Made by a program: the position numbers and the translations under genes. A stretch of 64,000 bases of DNA from Kuschelorhynchus macadamiae. Lineage: Eukaryota; Arthropoda; Insecta; Coleoptera; Curculionidae. Positions 12,482 to 24,514 of the stretch are shown here, piece by piece. The stretch covers positions 1,551,001 to 1,615,000 of the forward strand of contig JAUTXW010000203.1 of assembly GCA_030620095.1 (NCBI GenBank), read 5' to 3'. The notes below the pieces were generated by a model. That model made no database searches, had not been told where the DNA came from, and saw only the letters and a program-made list of their open reading frames with translations. Every line of letters starts with the position of its first letter. The first letter of the stretch is position 1.

Positions 12482-14280
12482 AACATATATACAGAGTGTC
12501 TTGAAAAGTTCTTAACGAATGAAAACTTTTTTATTTTTCATTTTATAAAAATTTTACCCTTCATATAAAGTTCTTTTTCCTCCGAAAATATTATTGGAAT
12601 AATAAAACTTAAATATTGTACAGGGTTGGCCATAACTATAACTATAAATCTAAAATTGCCTGAAGAGAACACTACCCATAAGTTTAGGCAAAATGCCATA
12701 AGAGAATTATTCTGAGTATTCCGAGGTGTGATAAAATACTAAATTTCATAAAGAAATTCGGAAGTACTTTTATAGTAGTAGAAAATGTAATGTTTTGCCC
12801 TTACGCTAATTACTAAAAAACTGAGTAGGCTGAAAAAAACTGAACATGTTGTTGTTACAGAAACATAATCTTGCATTGCACTGGCAGTAGATAATTGAAG
12901 TATTTGGTTATTTTATTACATATTTTTCTTTTATTTTCACCATGGTAGTTAATATAACAAAATAGGAAAAAAATTGAAATTGTGTTAATTGTTGGAGATC
13001 ATTATAAAACATGTCGTGAAGCGGCTGAAATTTTTAATAATAGACATCCAGATAAACATATAAGCTATGTTACTGTTGCAAATGTCATGACTAAGTTTAA
13101 ATCCACTGGGTCTGTTGAAAATACATTTAAAAGAAAACACCAAGCCTGGTCTACTGCCGAAGAAAATCAAACGTTTTGCATGCGGTCGTTGAAAATCCTA
13201 AAGTCTCGGGAGGAAAATATCAAAACCACTTCCGGGTAACGTAACAAAATCAACAATCAGTACGATTTGGCGACGAAATAAATTCTATCCTTACAAATCT
13301 AGACATGTCCATACAGTTTTACCTAGAGATTTTGAAGTTCGTTTTGTTCGTTCGTTTAGTGCATGGTTCCAAGGAGAAGCTATAGATGATTCTTTCTTCG
13401 CCAGAAAAATATTATTTACCAATGAGGAGACATTTACGTGTATATGCTCACAGAACTGCCGCTGGTGATGTGACGAAAATCCTAATTTTCTCATAGAGTG
13501 TCGCAATCAATACTCATTTAAAACAAATGCTTGGAGTGGTATTTTGGATAACCAAATAGTAGGGCCGTATTTCTTTCATGACAATTTGACAAGCCAAACT
13601 TACTTGAATTTTTTAAATACTCAATTGTTTGAATATGTTGAATAATTGCCATTAAATATTAGGCGTTCAGGATAGGAACGTATTTTGCAATCTCGTGGCC
13701 AGCCACGTCTCCCTAACCCCGTTGGACTTTTTCCTTTGAGGTACTGTAAGAAAAGGTTTATCTTCACAGACCAGTCCAAAACGTCGATCACCTGGAAACG
13801 GTCATCAGGCAGTGTGTACAAGAAATTCGCCGTCGAGAGCGGCAAAAGCCGAGTTCACTAGAAGAACCATAATTTGAATCGAACAGGATGGCGCTCATGT
13901 AGAAGCATAATTTGTTCATTGTTCATTCTTAGTTGATTTTTTATACAATATTGTTAAATAAAACTTTTGGATACTCGGTACATTACATTCAAATTTGAAT
14001 TTCTTTATAAAATTTAGTATTTCATCACACCTCGGAATACTCAGAAAAATTCTCTTATGCCATTTTGCTCTAAAACTAAACTTATGGGCAGTTTACTCTT
14101 CAGGCAATTATAGATTTTCTTAGTTTTTGACAAACTGCAATATTTTTTAAGTTTTATAATTCCAATAATATTTTCGGAGCAAGCAGAACTTTTCATGAAG
14201 AGTAACATTTTTCATGAAATGAAAATTAAAAAAGTTTTCCATTTGGTAAGAACTTTTCATGACACGCTGTATATACTGTC
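12482..14280 (+). mobile_element. DNA transposon with about 280-bp terminal inverted repeats
   Basis: 12482-12760 and 13998-14278 are inverted copies: ttgaaaagttctta, then tattattggaataataaaac, then agagaattattctgagtatt and tccgaggtgtgat, each found inverted on the right. Both outer ends lie in tatatac sequence, compatible with the TA target of the Tc1/mariner group. The interior holds a decayed transposase of that superfamily. Long TIRs are unusual for classic mariners, which have about 30 bp. Confidence 0.8.
12982..13870 (+). pseudogene. IS630/Tc1/mariner-superfamily transposase, decayed
   Basis: The first frame (12982-13239) carries an N-terminal helix-turn-helix region (CREAAEIFNNRHPD, then TVANVMTKFKSTGSV), the layout found at the start of many insect transposases that regulate and cut their own TIRs. 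Frames then shift repeatedly. ILFTNEETFTC near 13405 resembles the first catalytic block with Asp replaced by Asn. NAWSGILDNQIVGPYFFHDN and then LTSQTYLNFLNTQLFEYVE (13529-13645) is a well-conserved middle segment. SLTPLDFFL near 13708 is the third block with the key Asp lost. The block with the second Asp appears deleted. It lies inside long TIRs and is clearly inactive. Confidence 0.75.
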
Positions 14281-14289
14281 TTTTTAAAC

Positions 14290-15300
14290 ATTTTTAATTG
14301 CCGCCATTTTGTTCCATCATATAGAATTCCTACCAATATTTTACCAGATTCTATCTATGTAACACTTGATTTCTGTGCAAAATTTAAGACAAATTCAATA
14401 AGTAGTTTTTACATTGACAGATATCTCCATTTTTTTACACCATGGTGAATTCGTACCAGTTTATTCCTATATCACATTAAATATTTCCGCAAAATTTAAA
14501 GTCAATTAAACAGGATTTTTTTACGTTGATTTTTAAAATTTGGCTGCCATTTTGTTTCGCCATATCGAATTCGTATCACTACTTCACCAGTTTTTTTCTG
14601 TATCACACTTAATAATTGCACAAAATTTTAAATTAATCTAATAAGTGGTTTTTCAGGCTGCCTTTTTAAATATTTTATTAGGCCGCCATTTTGTTTTGCT
14701 ATCTTAGATACATTATAAAATGTTACCAGTTCATTTATATGTAACACTCGATTTTTGTGAAAAAGTTGGATAATTAGTTTTTTTAGTAATAATTTTTTTA
14801 ACGCTTTATAGGCCGCCGTTTTGTTACAGTATATTGTTCAGATTTTTATTAAAATATTACAAGATCATCCCTATATGACTCTTAATTTAATTTTTGACTA
14901 AAATTTAATGCAAATGCTGGCAAACAGATCGACAGACAGACCGACGAAATTGATAAAACATATTTTTCGGCATCTAGGAACGCTAAAACGCAATTTTACT
15001 AGTTCATACCTATACTACAATTAGTTATGACACACAATTGGAAATCAATCCACAGAGTTGTTTTTCAAGCTGAATTTTTAATAACGTTATTAAGCCGCTA
15101 TAAATTGGATAAGTAGTTTTTTACTAATACTTTTTTTAACATTTCACTAGGCCACCATTTTCTTTCGTCATATAGGATTTTTACCAAAGTGTTACCAGAT
15201 CAATCTACATGACCAGTAATTTTTGAGCAAAATTTGAAGTCAAACATATTTTTTGGGGGTCCTGAAACGTAAAGATCTGAAAAATCTTGTGGTGATTTTT
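14290..15300 (-). repeat. degenerate array, about 125-140-bp unit, GCCGCCATTTTGTT core
   Basis: At least five units, recognised by gccgccattttgtt or a close variant near 14300, 14546, 14685, 14810 and 15150. Each is followed by a variant of catatagaattcctaccaa, a ttaccag block and ttgtgcaaaatttaa. Spacing is near 125-140 bp or multiples of it. On the other strand the core reads AACAAAATGGCGGC, the family also seen at 5700-6200 and 42140-42425. Confidence 0.8.
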
Positions 15301-17408
15301 ACCTTTTACGAGGGAAGTAAAAACAGGTAAAAATTTATAAAATATGGATAATCCAAAATTCCAACATCCTGTATATCAAAGCGCAGGTATATAAGTTTTG
15401 GCCATAAAAGCTTTTATTCAAGAGCTCGAGAACTACAACAACTACTACACATTTTCAGAAAAATTGACTGAAACCCATTTTTCCTAAGAAACGTGCGGGC
15501 TCCAAATTCGGGATACTAGCAATATTACAAATAAGAATGGATTGCTTTACTATTAACACTCTTCATAAAATTTCTAAATAATAAAAATCTATCTATGAAG
15601 TGTATAAAAAAGTGAATAAAATATTTATCGATTGCAAAACATAAGAATTACAAATTGGATGTTTAGATTTTTCCTACATAGTGGCGTCATTGCCTCATTT
15701 CAATTTTATATATATTTTTAAAGCTGGTTTTCTTTTTCCAACAAACATAACGTCATTCGACTTTATATCGACAAATATCATACTCTGTTATAATAGCTTT
15801 TTCTCCCTTATTTAAAACATATTCCGCGGAGATTTGTATTTGTCAAAGAAAGTTAAAAAGAACGGGTTAAAGTTTAAATACTAGTACACACCTAAAAATA
15901 CAAAAATCATTATCTAATAAAAAAGGTATTCTTAAAACCCTTTTCAACACATTTTACTCCTTTTTTTCACTTTAAGAACAGGAAAAATCCAGAAATTGGT
16001 TTTTAGATAATTATGTCTGAAAGCCATTGACGAAAACAATTGTCTTAATCATTTAGTTGGAGAGATATTGTAAAAAAAAAGTAAAAACATGTATGTTCAA
16101 CAAAGTCCTTGCCAAATTTCAACGTTTTATCTTTATTTTTAGTTTTAGAGATATGATTATCAAATTTTAAATAGAAGTAAGTTATCAGTTTGTGTTTAAA
16201 CTGTGAAAACGGTTTTCATTTTTGATGTGATTGCTAAACGAAATATTTTCAATAGTAAACTCCGTGTAGGAAATAACTGAATTTAATATCAGCTGTGCAT
16301 TGTTCACAACCTAGAATATCCAAATCTTATATTTGGCAAAGATATAAGGTGTCTAATATATAATTTTTGACAGTTTTAGTAGGTATCGCAAAAACCATTT
16401 AAGATAGGAAGAAAGGAAAGCCTCCATTCGAATTGGCGTGTAAAAATGCGTCGGAAATGATATATGTTTTAAAATATACTTGAAGATATTTTTTGTGGTG
16501 AGTTCGAAATACCTAACAAATTTGGCATTTTAATATTAAGCTGATATTACTAGTTACAACATTTCATATCTGCCGGCATAAAACCGAGCGCTTGTCGGGT
16601 ATAGTAACTCAAACCAGGTGAAAATATGCACAGCAAAACTAAAAAGGATCCGTTAAAAAATAACCAAAATATAGTAGAGTAGGGATTTTACACCGCGTGA
16701 TAGCAATAAAGCAATACATCTTTATAATATAAATAAAAATATTAGTATTCTAAAACTGCCCCTTTGTTCCATAATGCCCCGAAAATATTTCGATAGATCT
16801 CTCTTCCCCATTTTGTTTTGCAGAAATAAGTTAAGGGTAGGTACCATAGTCCATCATATTAAAAATTCAGAAAGTTTGACCAAAACCGTTTTTCAACGTA
16901 ATTATTGTCCGGTTTTTTTCCAAGTTGTGGATAAAATATTTAAATAGCCATACAAAGCTATATAATCACTCTTTCCATTCACAACGTTAGAAAATATGAC
17001 ACATTTTTTATTATATGCTGGTACACCTATACATTTTGGCTAATGCGTCTAAGGGCCACATAAATAGTCCCTTTTAAGCCATAGAAGCCATAGTAAAGGT
17101 AGAAAATGGAAGATAAATGTACGGTTAAGGGATTATACATATTGACCGAAGGGTCACTTTAACGTTATACAAGTCGGCAATTCAGGAATATTGCTGGAGA
17201 TTTTTTATGGCAAAACCTTAAAAAAGTCTATTTGACTTTTTCCGGGAATAATATCCCTAATGTATCTTATTTTCCGTAAAAATTCGAAAAACGAGTTTTT
17301 AAGTAATTTGTTTAAAAAATAGCGTGAGCGTTAGGAGTTTTTAAAATCCGATTCAAAGACGAGGATTTTTCCACTTGCGCGAAGGCTATTTGTTAAACAA
17401 ATTTCTTA
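15301..17408. other. no gene recognised
   Basis: Two kilobases of AT-rich DNA with stops in every frame. One catcctgtatatc motif lies near 15365. I see no domain, long repeat or RNA-like fold. Confidence 0.4.
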
Positions 17409-17539
17409 AGGCCGTTTTACATGCTGCAATTCTTCTTTGCAATATGCAATAGTCTTGAACAAAGGCATGCGCAGTTTGACAAAAGGTACAAATGTCTCGC
17501 CACTGCAAGAAAGAATTGCAGCATGTAAAACGGCCTTTA
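17409..17539. mobile_element. 131-bp MITE with about 27-bp TIRs
   Basis: Starts aaggccgttttacatgctgc and ends with the exact inverse gcagcatgtaaaacggcctt, the match extending through aattctt. The interior is only about 77 bp and has no coding capacity. No certain target duplication could be found. Confidence 0.85.
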
Positions 17540-18021
17540 GAAACGTTAGTTGCACGAGAGATATTTGGTAAGAATATTTTTTAATAAATAATATTTAATA
17601 TTACAATATTTTTATTTAGAACAACAGTAAGAACGATAATTATTAAATTAAAAATCATAATATAATTAGTTCATACTCATTTTACTTACCTTGTTAAGCT
17701 TTCCAATTTTTTTTCCGGAGAAACTGCTGACAACTTTTTCCACTTGAAAATTAAATATGACGTACGAATTCTTGTCAGTAATTGGTCAAAATGTATAGAA
17801 AGAAACAAGGAATCTCTCAGAAGGCACAATTCTAAGGAGATATGAAAGTCCTCGTAATATTTAAGTTTATTGAGCATTTTCAAAAATTTTACAGTCCTAC
17901 AATTCATATAGTACAGCAGCAGTTACTATTAATGATAGGGAACTAATTCCTATTCTAGATACTCACTTTTTAATTTTTGAATAAAAAAACTTGGTTTATT
18001 TTAAAATAAATTATAGTCTTA

Positions 18022-18025
<4 letters not shown>

Positions 18026-18067
<42 letters not shown>

Positions 18068-18075
18068 ATATATAT
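18026..18075. repeat. (TA)n microsatellite
   Basis: TA tract with one C interruption, lying at the inner edge of the left TIR. Confidence 0.95.
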
Positions 18076-18088
18076 TCTATACTTAAAT

Positions 18089-18850
18089 TCAATGGTTATA
18101 GAGAAAAATCTCAATTATTTCTTGAATATTGTGATGCTGCGTTTCCCTATCACTATTATTAAGACTAATAATTTCTTCACGAATTTTTTGTTTTAATTCA
18201 TTTATAGAATAACTGTGTCGATTTTTATACATTCTTTCTTTAAGTATGCCCCATAAAAAATAATCTGAGGGTGTCAAATCGGGACTTCGAGGTGGCCATG
18301 GAATCTCACCGTTACTATATATACTTAAATTACATTGTGCGTTCAAAAATGCTGTTCTCCACAGTGGTATGGAGCATTATCTTGTTGATATACTAGGTCC
18401 ACACGAATGTTTTCCGGAAGATCATTAAGTTTTTCCATAATTTGATTTTTTAAAAGGTTTAAAAATGTTTGTCTATTCAAATAGCGGTCAAAAAGCACAG
18501 GTTATATTATGCGGTCGTTTATAATACCACACCACATTTTAACACTTTGATGTCGTTGCCTTTTAATTTGCTTTTGCAAATGTTTATTTGTCTCAGAATA
18601 GTAGTGAGTATTTTTTTTGTTATGCATTCCCGCAGTGGAAAATATCGCCTCATCTGTCCAAAGGATTTTATTTAACATTCCTCTCTGAAAATGTAGGTCC
18701 ATCATTTGCATACAAGAATCCAGTCTGGTCTGATAACCAGCTTCACTTAAAAATTGAACTTATATGGGGATATTTTGTTTTCTTTTAATACTCGATGTAT
18801 GCTATAAGTATTTTTATGATCATTGCATAAATAAAAAACATAGTGGGTGG
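18089..18850 (-). pseudogene. IS630/Tc1/mariner-superfamily transposase, frameshifted
   Basis: Minus-strand frames 18502-18711 and 18089-18346, plus the stretch between, carry all three catalytic blocks. KILWTDEAIFSTAG is block 1 (first Asp), followed by NKKNTHYYSETN. VDLVYQQDNAPYHC near 18385 is block 2 (Q-x-D-N/G-A-P). WPPRSPDLTPSDYFLWG near 18270 is block 3 with an aspartate. So the triad is D, D, D rather than the D, D, E of Tc1. A single-base shift in the T run near 18345 and a stop after GIINDRII break the frame. The N-terminal helix-turn-helix is mostly absent. The enzyme would cut and paste its own TIRs at TA sites. Of the relics in the window this one keeps the catalytic core best apart from the Tc1 copy at 39132-40337. 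Confidence 0.8.
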
Positions 18851-19238
18851 TGTTCTTATAAAAAAATCGACTTTTTTCACTAAAAAAAAAAACACAAAAA
18901 ATTTCATTCTTCATGTTCACCTAAAAGGCAAAACAAAATTTTTATGTTTATAATTTGTAAAACTATAATTTATTTTAAAATAAACCAAGTGTTTTTATTC
19001 AAAAATTAAAAAGTGAGTATCTAGAATAGGAATTAGTCCCCTATCATTAATAGTAACTGCTGCTGTACTATATGAATTGTAGGACTGTAAAATTTTTGAA
19101 AATGCTCAATAAACTTAAATATTACGAGGACTTTCATATCTCCTTAGAATTGTGCCTTCTGAGAGATTCCTTGTTTCTTTCTATACATTTTGACCAATTA
19201 CTGACAAGAATTCGTACGTCATATTTAATTTTCAAGTG

Positions 19239-19240
<2 letters not shown>

Positions 19241-19306
<66 letters not shown>
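19241..19306. repeat. (TA)n microsatellite
   Basis: TA tract starting exactly where the right TIR match ends, suggesting insertion into or expansion from a TA target. Confidence 0.97.
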
Positions 19307-19308
<2 letters not shown>

Positions 19309-19861
19309 CATAAATAAAAAACATAAAAATATCGATTTTTTTTAAAAGGTGCAAGATTGATTTCGTAGTATGCCCACACTGTATAGTTGTAGACCAAGAT
19401 ATTGTATTCCGTATATGCAGTGATGCTTTATAAACTGGAAATTACCAGCCAAACGCGCAATTTTAGATTTTTCGTTATTTTTTTTTATAGTGATTTGAAA
19501 AATAGTTCCAGTTTTCAAAAAATCACACAAAACCTTAATTATCTCGGAAACTACGCAGAAAGCGACTATAGTTTAAATTGGTAACTAATGTTTATTTTTG
19601 ACAGGGAATCAAATAATGAACAAAAATACAAGGTGTCCTATTTAAAAGTTTATAGTTGATGTCGTTCTAGCAAAATTGGGACATTCTGTATTCATGGAAA
19701 TATTATATTTTAAAAGAACTTCAAATTTAAAGAAATTTTTGTGTGAAACTGTTTTTCGTATCTGTTACGAATTACCAGATAGTATAGTGGGTACTTTTAT
19801 GTGGAGCACGGTGTACATGTTTCAGGCACCCTCTGCATTAGAAATGGACACTTCAAAATTT
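19307..19861. other. no gene recognised
   Basis: Open frames of 60-80 codons exist but show no domain. A segment near 19620 (caaggtgtcctatttaaa) resembles the ends of insect Tc1-type elements. Confidence 0.35.
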
Positions 19862-19980
19862 ACCATCCATAAAAGGAATTTCCCTGGAGCAAAACGAACA
19901 AGTTTTAAAATAAAATGACATGCCTCTAACGAGTGTCGAAGGCTTATTGTTCCTGTAGTCATTAATCCCATCCACATGAA
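19862..19980 (-). repeat. dispersed repeat, inverse of 8470-8620
   Basis: Shares aaggaatttccctggagc, aaaatgacatgcctctaa and aggcttattgttcctgtag with the inverse of the earlier block. Non-coding. Confidence 0.7.
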
Positions 19981-20234
19981 TTTTAAATTAGACATTGGAT
20001 ATTAATTGGTTATCCGGGAAAAAGAATAATTCATTAGAAAATATTAACCTAAGCATAAAATAAATATATACTTTTAAATCAGAAATCAGAGAAAATATCC
20101 CGCTCTAAAACTGGTGTTTCGTAAATGACCGATGTCAGTATAGCTTGCTTAAACAAGGACCTTACTATATTCAAGGAAGGTAGTGTGGACAGCATAACCA
20201 TGTAGTCTATCACCAGGTACTTACTTAAGCCTGA

Positions 20235-20345
20235 GTCGGCCTAGGTGACCAAACGGCTAAAAAACCCACTTCTATTTTGCCGGCTATAGGAATTAAACCT
20301 ACGCCCAGGGAATTGCTGGTACAACGCTATATCCTTGGATAAATA
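20235..20345 (+). mobile_element. possible tRNA-derived SINE
   Basis: ggcctaggtgaccaaacggc followed by ta resembles a pol III A box in a tRNA D-arm. About 45 bp further, ggctataggaattaaacctac resembles a decayed T-arm and B box (consensus GGTTCRANYCC). The arrangement and spacing suit a tRNA-related SINE head, but the B box is poor and no tail or target duplication is clear. Confidence 0.3.
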
Positions 20346-21040
20346 TCCGCAGTACAAAGGTATTAATTAACATCTTGTTGATATTGTCGCTTAAAATAAA
20401 TTGAAATTTTGGGGTATATTTTTATTTAAATGACTTATTGTTTTTTGTCAAAAAAAAAATTTTGTAATCTACTGACAGATGCTTCTTTATCAGCCTCCAC
20501 TTCGTCTTCCTTTTAATATAGAAGTATTTTGCCTAAATATGGAAATGTTTCTTAAGTTATGTATATACGTTACCTGAAAAATAGCGAGTTAGAGAAACAA
20601 ATGCTACCAAAAGAAATGTAGTTTTTGTCACATACTCAGATAGATTAGGTTACATAAAAATCCTACTTGCCTCACAATCAATAAAAATTATTTTATTTTT
20701 GAAAATTCTTGTGAAGTTAGCTAAAAGAGATATTTAAAAGAGCTTGGTTTAGGGAGAATATGCCAGAGTTTTCAAACTGCAGATTTAATGCTCATAGATC
20801 TTAAAACAATTTGTTTCCTCATTATGAAAATAAAACAGTATAATAGTAAAATTTAAATAACAAGTCATTAATTCATATTTAAAAATGAAATTTACTTCTA
20901 TACAACTTTTATAAATAGTTGACATTTTTAAATATTTTAAATAAAACAAGAGTTTTTATGAAAAATGACTTTATTCGGAAATCGACAATAAACACCCGAG
21001 GCCAAAGGTTGTATCTGAGCGGCCATTGGCCGTTATTTAT
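20346..21040. other. no gene recognised
   Basis: AT-rich spacer; nothing recognised. Confidence 0.35.
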
Positions 21041-21044
21041 GTTG

Positions 21045-21960
21045 TCACGTAAATTTAATACATCCCAAAATACAATTTACTCTAGAGTTAGAGGAAAACA
21101 ATAAACTTTCATTTTTAGATGTTCTGGTCACAAAGATGCATAACGGACGTTTCGAATACATCGTGTATAGAAAACCAACACATACCCGTAGATATTTAAA
21201 TGCAAGATCACATCATCACCCAGCACAAATTCAAGCTGTGGCCAATTCTCTAATAACTAGATCCATGTGATTAAATGCAATAGAGACAAAACGAACTTAA
21301 TACAATATCTGGTGGTCTAAAGAAAAATTGCTACACATTGCACCATAAAGGAATCTATTAATGCACAGGGTTTCCGAACAACGAACACAAACAATTATGA
21401 ACCCGGAAGGCAACAAGTAGTCTTACCATATGTAAAGGATACAACAGATATAATCGGAAGAATTCTTAGAAAACAGAATACACAAACATTACACAAACCA
21501 CAAATAACCATAGATAAAGTACTTGGAAACCCAAATGGTAAAAACAAATTGGAAAACCACGAAGTATATATCATTCCGTGCCAGGAATGTGAAATGCTGT
21601 ACGTGGGGCAAACTAACAGACGAATGTCAGCAAGAGTAGAAGAGCATAAACTCAGCATAAGAAGCAAATAAACAGCCTCGTCCCTATTCATCAGGAAACC
21701 GGCCACAAAATAAATTTCGATGGGGTCGATAGATTGCCAATATAGAGCACTATAAGACCAGAATAATCCGAAAAGCCATAAAAATAGAGAAACAAGATGA
21801 TTTATATAAAAGGGTCGAATCATTAAAACTACCAGCAGTATGGAAGACAATAATCGACAAATCTAAAATCACAAAAAATCAAACGAAATTAGCGCATTAA
21901 CAACATTAATATCTGAAACGTCAGCAAAACTGTACGGATGTACACACGGAATGAAAACAA
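21045..21960 (+). pseudogene. Penelope-like element: RT C-terminus and GIY-YIG endonuclease
   Basis: Begins inside the reverse transcriptase with HPKIQFTLELEE and KLSFLDVLV, then VYRKPTHTRRYLNARSHHHP (21153-21222), a hallmark of PLE reverse transcriptases just before the thumb. A stop at about 21268 and frame changes follow. The linker RQQVVLPYVKDTTDIIGRIL (about 21402) leads to the endonuclease, VYIIPCQECEMLYVGQTNRR (21560-21625), where VY...YVG is the GIY-YIG core and CQEC the CxxC pair, then RVEEHKLSIR. A stop (taa) falls near 21670. The copy lacks the N-terminal half and is inactive. It ends in pseudo-LTR sequence (gaaacgtcagcaaaactg at 21915) that runs into a (TA)n tract. Confidence 0.85.

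Positions 21961-21963
<3 letters not shown>

Positions 21964-22010
<47 letters not shown>
21964..22010. repeat. (TA)n microsatellite at PLE 3' end
   Basis: Follows the PLE terminal segment ending cacacggaatgaaaacaaat. Confidence 0.95.
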
Positions 22011-22013
<3 letters not shown>

Positions 22014-22104
22014 TTTAGTTTTGTTTTAATTTTCTTGATTTAAAGTCATTGCAATAACTTGACAGATATGCTTTAAATCATATATTTGTCAACTCTATTC
22101 GGAC

Positions 22105-22207
22105 GCGAGAAAGAAAGCTTCGAAAATGTCAAATGTGATTTTGGTGAAACGTCAGCAAAACTGCTCTTTTAAGAACAACAGTAGAAAACGGATGTACACA
22201 CGGAATG

Positions 22208-22209
<2 letters not shown>
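22105..22209 (+). mobile_element. PLE pseudo-LTR fragment with hammerhead-like half
   Basis: cgaaaatgtcaaatgtgatt, then ttggtgaaacgtcagcaaaac, then gtacacacggaatgaaaa directly before (TA)n. The same blocks occur at 21915-21960 and 34199-34290. GAAACGTC fits the 3' half of a hammerhead core, but the CTGANGA box is replaced by tcgaaaa, so a functional ribozyme is unlikely. Confidence 0.6.

Positions 22210-22264
<55 letters not shown>
22210..22264. repeat. (TA)n microsatellite
   Basis: Immediately follows the pseudo-LTR fragment. Confidence 0.97.
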
Positions 22265-22267
<3 letters not shown>

Positions 22268-23310
22268 GGCTTTGAATTCTGGTACCTATATGATGTCCGA
22301 TGGATACAAAATGTCTATGGTCTTTTCATTACTTTTCACTTCACTTTTTAGTTACTTCCAGTATTGCCCTGTTGCTACACGGTATGACAAAAAATGTATT
22401 CGTCAAATTTATATATTTGTTTTAATACCGTTAAATGTTATATTAAAATGATGCAATAAGCAGTGGCGGATGATAAAATTTAAATACCCTGTAACTCAGT
22501 TTTGCACGTGTGACCCAAACTAAATTTTAAAAAACTGCTAATGATGTGGCAAAGAACGGAATTATTAAGATAATATAATTTTAAAATTTGCAAAATAAAT
22601 ATATATTTTCCTGCGACCACTAACGAAACTGACAAAAACGCATTGTTAACTAGGCTAGAAAGTGTTATACGCGTATTGAAAAAAATGTTTCAATACGTGT
22701 GTTGAAAAATGCTTTCACGACGACAATCTTGTGTCAATGTCATAGCTGACATAACGGGTGTGTGGAAATATACAAAATATAAAATATAATAATTCTACTC
22801 CTAGGAGAAATAGTGTACATGACTCGTGTCAAAGTTATAGTTTTCAAACTCGTAGGATTTCTACCCTCGGCAACACTTGTTATGTAAAATACTAATAAAG
22901 TTTGACTACTCTACTTAATTTTAAAAAAATCGGCAAATTTGTCCTTACCCGGGACTTTTCTCGTAACGAATTCTACCACACACACGTAACATAGTTTGTA
23001 TATGCATTTAATTATCCGGTAATATCCTTATATATAAATTGTAATGTATTTTAATTTCTTTAATTTTCTAAGTAGAGTAGTAAGCTGCCAATACTGAACA
23101 CTGTAGAACGTCTGCGTTGATATGTGTGTGAGAAAAAGTGCAGATGAATGGCCGTCAACCACAACAGAAATAGTTCTGTTGGAAAAAAACTGCCAATAGA
23201 GGAACAAAGTTTTATAGAAAGACCATAGGCAGGAAATTTGTTAAGTGTGTCATGCCAAACTTGACCAAGTGCTTTGAGTATGTTGAGGGCAATAATTTCG
23301 GCTTCTCCGT
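22265..23310. other. no gene recognised
   Basis: AT-rich; a 61-codon frame near 22266 has no recognisable content. The recurrent accctgtaactcag motif lies near 22487. Confidence 0.35.
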
Positions 23311-23316
23311 GGAATT

Positions 23317-24010
23317 CTATTCTATTCTATGGATGTGGGTTCCAAAGGTAAGAAGATCTGTTGTGGGTCTTTGGTGATTCAGGCCGTTTTGCCTGCCATG
23401 GATAACTTTATACATTTTAACACCATTTAAAAGACCATTATTCATATACTTGTCCATTGCCTCACTCATAATTAAGAGTAGGCAGATTGATCTGTATTTA
23501 AAGGAAAGAGTTTTGGATCTCATTTTGGGAACAGTATAAGAGCAGATTTCAAGCTTTTAGGAAAAAATGCCTTTGTCATAAGACACATAGAATAACCTGG
23601 TAAGAATACAGGCCAGTTCAGAAATGCACTTTTTTACCACTATGGTCGAAATACCATCAAGGCCAGAGGAATTTTTAGGAATACGCCTTAACTTTTTAAC
23701 ATTGTTGGTAATTTCATGCATGCTGTATTGTAAAGCTGGTACTGATGGAAGGGGGAAGTGAAGACGAGGTATTAAATTAGAATTTTCGGAGAATTATTCT
23801 TTTGCGAAAAGCTCAGCTGTTACTTTAGAAGATTCCATCACCTAAAGTTAAGGGTGGAAAGGAACTTTCACAGAAGTTTTGATTAATGTTTTTGGCAAAC
23901 GACCAAAAGGATTGGCTACCATTTTACTTTTTATGCAAATGTTGAAGCCAATTTCGGCATCAAAAGTTATGCGATTGTAATAAAAAAATACAGGCGAAGC
24001 CCATTTTTCA
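23317..24010 (-). pseudogene. non-LTR retrotransposon (LINE) reverse transcriptase fragment
   Basis: Read on the minus strand in shifting frames. Upstream, ITFDAEIGFNICIKSKMVANPF resembles in part the linker between endonuclease and RT, followed by ALQYSMHEITNNVKKLRRIP and KNSSGLDGIS, which is the K-S-x-G-x-D-G-I signature opening the RT domain. Then comes FPKMRSKTLSFKYRSICLL (23470-23530), the decayed P-I-x-K-x-x-x-x-x-x-x-Y-R-P-I-x-L block, and QNGLNHQRPTTDLLTFGTHI (23335-23395), a decayed Q-x-G-F-R-x-x-R-S-T-x-D-L-L. The catalytic Y-x-D-D part is absent. It is 3'-truncated on the coding strand or deleted, and unrelated in detail to the LINE at 46341-52096. Confidence 0.65.
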
Positions 24011-24514
24011 CTTTGTTACTTTTCTGCCTATACGTCTCTCTCGTCGATCGAAGGATCCTAAAGTATCTGAAAGTAAATAAAATACAGTACTTATACATTA
24101 CCATTTTACTGAAATAGATCATCGCGCCTGCGGCATTGCAGGACATGATCCAATACAGGAATCATGGTATCCTTGTTGTAACGTTGGTTAACGTGAAACA
24201 AAAATATCGCATTATTTCTCCCAACGAAAGTCAGGAAACTGAAAAATTGTAGTAACAACAAATAAAAAATAAAAGACCTCATACATGGATCTTAACTTTG
24301 CGGTTTTTCAGAAAAGTTAGGAGGGATTTCCGCGGAGCATCTTAAACTTTGATATAAAATGCCTAAAGCAATAAACTAGTAAGAGTAACGTAATGCCAGA
24401 GAGGAGATAAGAAAAAATTAAGCAAAGGAAAAATAAGTATTATCATGTTTTAGAATCAAATCTGACATTGGTAAATCGTCAGAATAATGGCTAATTTATA
24501 TAACTGACTGAGGC
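24011..24514. other. no gene recognised
   Basis: Spacer between LINE fragment and dispersed repeat; nothing recognised. Confidence 0.35.

Larger units (their letters stand above)
17739..19241 (-). mobile_element. DNA transposon with about 290-bp terminal inverted repeats
   Basis: 17739-18027 and 18955-19241 are inverted copies of very high similarity, from ccacttgaaaattaaatatg at the outer edge to the block around ttattttaaaataaa. Identical-looking 60-codon frames in the two arms are just the repeated TIR. (TA)n tracts lie at the inner left edge (18026-18075) and the outer right edge (19241-19306). The interior encodes a minus-strand transposase. Arm similarity suggests this insertion is younger than the one at 12482. 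Confidence 0.85.

Noticed and set aside
17686..17907. 73-codon frame also present at 19072-19317
   Set aside because: Both lie within the two TIR arms of the same transposon; the frame is a by-product of the inverted repeat.
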